A DNA stretch of 64,000 nt from Flaveria trinervia (taxonomy: Eukaryota > Streptophyta > Magnoliopsida > Asterales > Asteraceae), in assembly GCA_025506515.1 (NCBI GenBank), contig CM046456.1, positions 9,609,208 through 9,673,207 on the forward strand, in the 5' to 3' direction. A program made the translations under genes and the position numbers. This document shows, one piece after another, positions 59,767 through 64,000 of the stretch. The notes under the pieces are model-generated. The model worked only from the letters and a program-made list of their open reading frames with translations, searched no databases and was not told the origin of the DNA. Every line of letters begins with the position of its first letter. The first letter of the stretch is position 1.

Positions 59767-60618
59767 TTAAGGCATCTGAGGTGTATCCCATTTCTTTACC
59801 GCTTCGATCTTGCCGGGATCTACATGAATCCCGTCCTTATTAACCACATGACCCAAAAACTTCACTTCTCGCAGCCAGAATTCACACTTCGAGAACTTGG
59901 CGAAAAGTTTCTCTTCCCTTAACAGTTCCAGTATTGCCCGAAGGTGTTCTTCATGATCCTCTTTCGATCGGGAGTAGATAAGTATGTCGTCTATGAATAC
60001 GATCACAAACTTATCCAAGTAAGGTTTGCACACCCGATTCATCAGGTTCATAAACACAGCTAGTGCGTTAGTCAATCCGAACAGCATGACCAAGAACTCA
60101 TAGTGCCCATAACGAGTTCTAAACGATGTCTTCGGTATGTCCTCCTCGAAAACCCTTAGTTGATGATATCCAGAATGAAGGTCGATCTTCGAGAAATACG
60201 AAGCTCCCTGTAACTGATCAAATAGGTCGTCGATCCTGGGGAGAGGATACCGATTCTTCACAGTTAACTTGTTCAACTCACGGTAGTCGATGCACATACG
60301 GAACGACCCATCCTTCTTCTTGACAAATAACACCGATGCTCCCCAAGGCGAGTGACTCGGCCGAATAAAACTCTTCTCCAGTAGTTCCTGTAACTGGCTA
60401 GATAACTCTTGCATTTCAGATGGTGCCAGCCGATACGGTGTCTTTGCTACCGGTGTAGCTCTAGGAACCAGCTCAATACGAAATTCCACCTGCCATGGAG
60501 GAGGCAAGCCAGACAAATCATCAGGAAATATATCTGAGTAATCCCGCACTACAGGGATATCTACCAATTTTGCTCCTCTTCTTTCTTTTCCACCACATGA
60601 GCCAGAAAAGCGTAGCAC
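59767..60618 (-). pseudogene. Gypsy reverse transcriptase region (283-codon open frame)
   Basis: Opens with VRDYSDIFPDDLSGLPP. Contains PYRLAPSEMQEL, GASVLFVKKKDGSFRMCIDY, FSKIDLHSGYHQLR and the polymerase active site FIDDILIYS. Two substitutions stand out in the normally invariant PFGLTNAPA block, which reads LFGLTNALA. A stop separates it from the RNase H frame at about 59766. Confidence 0.9.
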
Positions 60619-61036
60619 TATTTCGTAAGCTCCGGCGTGCTTTCATGCAGGAAATAAGCTTTAAGTTTCTTCCCGGTCGTTCTCCTTGAATTCTGAGTAC
60701 TCCTCCGTCTGACATAGGGATTCGCACTACCTTGTCCCGACAGACAATCTCAGCTCCGTGTTTCGACAACCAATCCATTCCCACAATCATGTCGAAACTT
60801 CCAAACTCAAAGGGTATCAAGTCTATATCGAAGGCGTAGTTCTCCAATATTATCGAGCACTTTCTAATAATCTCGTCGGCCTGAACAACCCTACCATTGG
60901 CCATTTCTATAGAGTAGCTAGTTTCTAGCCTACTAGGACTCAATTCAAGTAATTGCACAAACTCAGAAGATATAAAGCTATTGTCTGCTCCAGTGTCAAA
61001 TAGTACAGATGCAAAGTGCTTATTGAGTAAGTGCAT
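60521..61036 (-). pseudogene. Gypsy aspartic protease region
   Basis: SVLFDTGADNSFISSEF holds the DTGA active site, and FDMIVGMDWLSKHGAEIVC is the characteristic C-terminal block. The frame overlaps the RT frame by 98 bp at its end through a frameshift. Confidence 0.85.
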
Positions 61037-61057
61037 ATCCGTGACAACATTTGGGTC

Positions 61058-61350
61058 CTAACGGGCATCGTTGGCTCCAATGACAAAAGCGCGTCCCCGA
61101 GCTGTATTCCCTTGGTTTGTCGGGCCTTGATTTCCAGCTATAGCCATCACCCGTTTCTGGTTGTTCCCTTGTTGACCCAGTGCCCGATTCAGTTTGGGGC
61201 ACATGTTCCTGTAGTGATCAGGGCTTCCACACTCGTAACAGCCCCTGGCATTCCCGGCGGGGTTAACCGCGTTGACTGGTGCGACCATATTCGGCATTGT
61301 TCAGCAATCTCTTGCTAAATGCCCCGAGTGTCTACAGTTCGCGCACACCT
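61058..61350 (-). pseudogene. Gypsy nucleocapsid zinc-knuckle region
   Basis: Two CCHC-type knuckles occur: CANCRHSGHLARDC at the end of the gag frame and CYECGSPDHYRNMC in the next frame, where the usual Gly-His is Asp-His. A stop and a frame change lie between them near 61300. Confidence 0.8.
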
Positions 61351-62433
61351 GGCACGACATAGCTGGGGGATGATGAAAGTTGCACATATCATATTTGGGG
61401 TGCGGACCCATATATTCTCGCCTGCCCTGGGTCACGGCCACAAAATTTCTAGTTGTCTTGGCCCTTTTCTCAAATTTCTCGGCACTCGACCGACTCGTTT
61501 CCCCAACATCTCTCCTTTTCTCTGCTCCCCTGCCCAATACCCCTATTCTCACCATCTCATCGTTTAGAGCGCCAGCCTTCAGAATTGCGCTCTGGATAGT
61601 AGGAGGAGCAGCTGCGGTTACCATTGCCCGGATTTGAGGCGCAAGTCCCCAAATATACCTCTCTATCCATTTTGATTCCGGGGTGACCAAATGCGGAACC
61701 AATCTTGCTAGCTCGTGAAAACGATCAGTGTAAGCTGCATGCCCAGCCCCCACCATAGCACGATTCCAGAACTCATGCTCAAGTATTTGCATCTTGTTGA
61801 GAGGACAGTACTCCACGGTGATTAGGGCTTTGAACTCATCCCACGAATTTGCATCGCCGATTCTCTTCCTCTAGCCTGAATCTGGGTGTTCCACCAAGTT
61901 AGTGCCTTGCCCTGTAGTGAGCATGTGGCATACTTGATCCTTTGACTGTCGAGGCATTTGCTAATGTCAATCACTGCCTCCGTCTTTTCAAGTCATCTAG
62001 TCAGGGCTATGGCTCCACCTTTGCCATCCAACTCTCTCGGTTTACAAGTCACAAATTCCTTGTATAAACATCCCCATCTAGCATTTACAACCCCGGTCTC
62101 ATTAACAATCCCAGTTTTATTACCGGCTGTACCACCATTCCCGGTCTCCTGATTGCTTTCATTCCCAGTCGGGTTCCCATTATCCTCGTTTTCATTGCCA
62201 CCATCCCTGTGGGGGTGGTGATTCTGAAGAGCATCACTCACTTGGGCCATGATAGTCGGAATCAGTGCGGCCAACTGTTGAGCAATTAAGGCTGCCATGT
62301 CAGAGTTTCCTGTTCCCTGATTGACATTGGTAGGACCATCACTTGTTCTCGGTACTCTACCTCTGCCTCTGCCCCTGCCCCTCGGGGCTTCACTTCCGCC
62401 ACTGTTGCTGCGGGTAACTCTTCGAGGCGGCAT
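61301..62433 (-). pseudogene. Gypsy gag, broken near 61816-61993
   Basis: It starts MPPRRVTRSNSG, followed by an Arg/Gly-rich tail, MAALIAQQLAALIPTIMAQV and a Gly/Asn-rich linker. After a stop near 61993, the capsid part resumes with YCPLNKMQILEHEFWN, YTDRFHELARLVPHLV and ERYIWGLAPQIRAMV. This is typical chromovirus Gag organisation. Confidence 0.85.
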
Positions 62434-62983
62434 GTTCTAATCATAAGAATAGTAAATGCATAAGTTTTAACCATTGCAAGGCACATTATCCATGTCACAT
62501 TAAGGTCTAACATTCTGGGTTAATACCATACTTATGGTTGTCACACATCGCATACAAATCGTGTAATTCTCACACCATGTATAGGTAATGTCCAAACAGT
62601 AGTCCATCATAATAATGGCATATCCATGCATGAAATCAAGTTTAGTCTGGCGGAGGTTGCCTATTCCTCCTCTCTCGGGGTAAATCCTAGTGTCTAAGGT
62701 CAAGCACAATAGTATGATCTATGAAGTTCTCTTCGGGTTCAATACCCGGATTGATAAAACAACTCGGTGCACAGAGGGAACGAAAGATCCAATAGAAGCA
62801 TCCCGTAAAGAGTGAGCACAAGGGCTCCCTCACAGGGTGAAAAGATCACGAAACAGATAGATAAACGAACAAGTAATGAGGAACACGTATGAGATATAAA
62901 TTGCACACAACCCTGGCATGCAAATCTACATGAAGGTTCCTAGGTTATAGTCTAGGTCAAGTGTATTGCCTAATTCTTTATAA

Positions 62984-63001
62984 CCAATGGCTCTGATACC
63001 A
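62984..63001 (-). other. Primer binding site (tRNA-Met type)
   Basis: On the minus strand TGGTATCAGAGCCATTGG lies three bases inside the 5' LTR. It matches the 3' end of plant initiator tRNA-Met, the usual Gypsy and Copia primer. Confidence 0.9.
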
Positions 63002-63004
63002 GTC

Positions 63005-64000
63005 TGTCACACCCCCGCTAAGAGCGGAAACACGGGGGCGTAACGAGACGAGAATCGTCATAACACATGGTAAGCGATAGAGATGCAATAATAATGATGA
63101 TGACAAGCGTGTCATGATGACAAGCGTGTCATGATGACACCCGACAACAAGGGGACTTGTGTCGTGTTTAGTCAGTATTCACGACAACATAGCCATAAGC
63201 ATAAACATGATATAAGATAAACATAGATAATAACATTGTATGCAATTCTCACAACCCGGGAACAAATTACAAAGTGTAATGTTGTTTGAAACAGATACAA
63301 CAATTGTTTTCAAAATGACAAGTTTAGCTCGAAAATGCATCTTAGGGTCTCCATTAAGGCAGCACACCTAGAACCTCAGCTAGCATGATCACCTGAAAAG
63401 ATATGCTCAAAATGGTCAACAAAATTATTGGTGAGCTCGCAGGTTTAAAAGTAAATAAGTAATTGATGTTGTATAAAGTTATTGCAGAATACTGTGCATA
63501 TAGTTATAAGTAAGCAAAATCACATGACAAGAGCTTTACAACCAAACCTAACGACGTACACAAAGAATCTTGTCGGAATATATTCACCAAAGACCCGTTC
63601 CTGGCATCTGTTGGTACTAACTAGTATACCAACACGAGGGTGGGGGTGTCAACCCAAGTAGTACTACCAATACCTATCCGTCGGTTCCCACACTGGAATT
63701 AAATGGTTGTAAGAAAGAACCACAAAGCAGACTCAAGCATGTATCAGATAAGTACTCACAAAGTAGTAGCACGTTGATTCCAAGTATGTAAATTGTATGT
63801 AAGTTGTACAGTATGAAAACGGGTGAGCATACTTTTCCCCCATGTTTGTAAATGTTTGTAAAGTAGTATAAGCATAAAAAGGGGCCGCGAAACTCACAAG
63901 TTAAGTGGTAAGTATGAATGATCAAAGTTTCCAACGGTTGTATGCAATGAACAGTCAAACACATATTAACATTTATTGTTTAGCATAAATGATATGTGTA
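63005..64000 (-). repeat. 5' LTR of the Gypsy element, cut by the window end
   Basis: It repeats 55022-56010 closely. It differs by scattered substitutions and a 17-bp duplication of GACAAGCGTGTCATGAT near 63100-63135. The upstream boundary and any target duplication lie beyond the window. Confidence 0.9.

Overview
This window reads as nuclear DNA of a flowering plant. It is AT-rich and has intron-containing genes with GT-AG junctions, CEP signalling-peptide genes, a CDPK-related kinase gene and a dense layer of nested transposable elements. A eudicot is clear. The daisy family (Asteraceae) is my best guess, because the Sirevirus-type accessory ORF and the SINE-like repeat resemble sequences I associate with that family; this rests on memory, not on a search.

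Layout. Three gene loci and one decayed gene can be supported. (1) At 2760-17619 (+) lies a 12-exon gene for a CTLH/CRA-domain (RanBPM/GID-type) protein. Its tenth intron is about 10.2 kb and packed with mobile DNA. Its tenth exon carries an apparent one-base deletion. (2) At 22471-22696 (+) is a CEP peptide precursor gene broken by two frameshifts. (3) At 34356-34610 (+) is an intact CEP precursor gene of 84 codons. (4) At 34939-38539 (-) is an 11-exon CDPK-related kinase gene (CRK5-like, about 589 aa), convergent with the intact CEP gene.

Mobile DNA. Intron 10 holds a Copia-type gag/protease element lacking integrase and reverse transcriptase, two MITEs set in TA repeats around an 18-bp minisatellite, and a Helitron remnant. 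The remnant is interrupted by a TIR-bounded element of about 3.0 kb, which carries an Athila ORF1-like pseudogene, clusters of 38-bp palindromes and a foldback of about 350 bp. Elsewhere there are four Helitron ends in all, three copies of a ~540-bp foldback repeat, a SINE, a hAT-type MITE, a Harbinger-like element with only a Myb-like ORF, and the degenerate 3' accessory region of a Sirevirus-like Copia element (27.6-31.7 kb).

The right end (51.7-64.0 kb) is a retrotransposon cluster. A truncated plus-strand Gypsy LTR faces a near-complete minus-strand Gypsy (chromovirus-type) element that has both LTRs (one cut by the window edge), PBS, PPT and a decayed gag-pol. A fragment of the Sirevirus-like element is wedged between them. 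The opposed LTRs form a very large imperfect palindrome.

Exon boundaries were called by eye from GT-AG sites, reading phase and remembered family sequence. Element ends are by eye as well.
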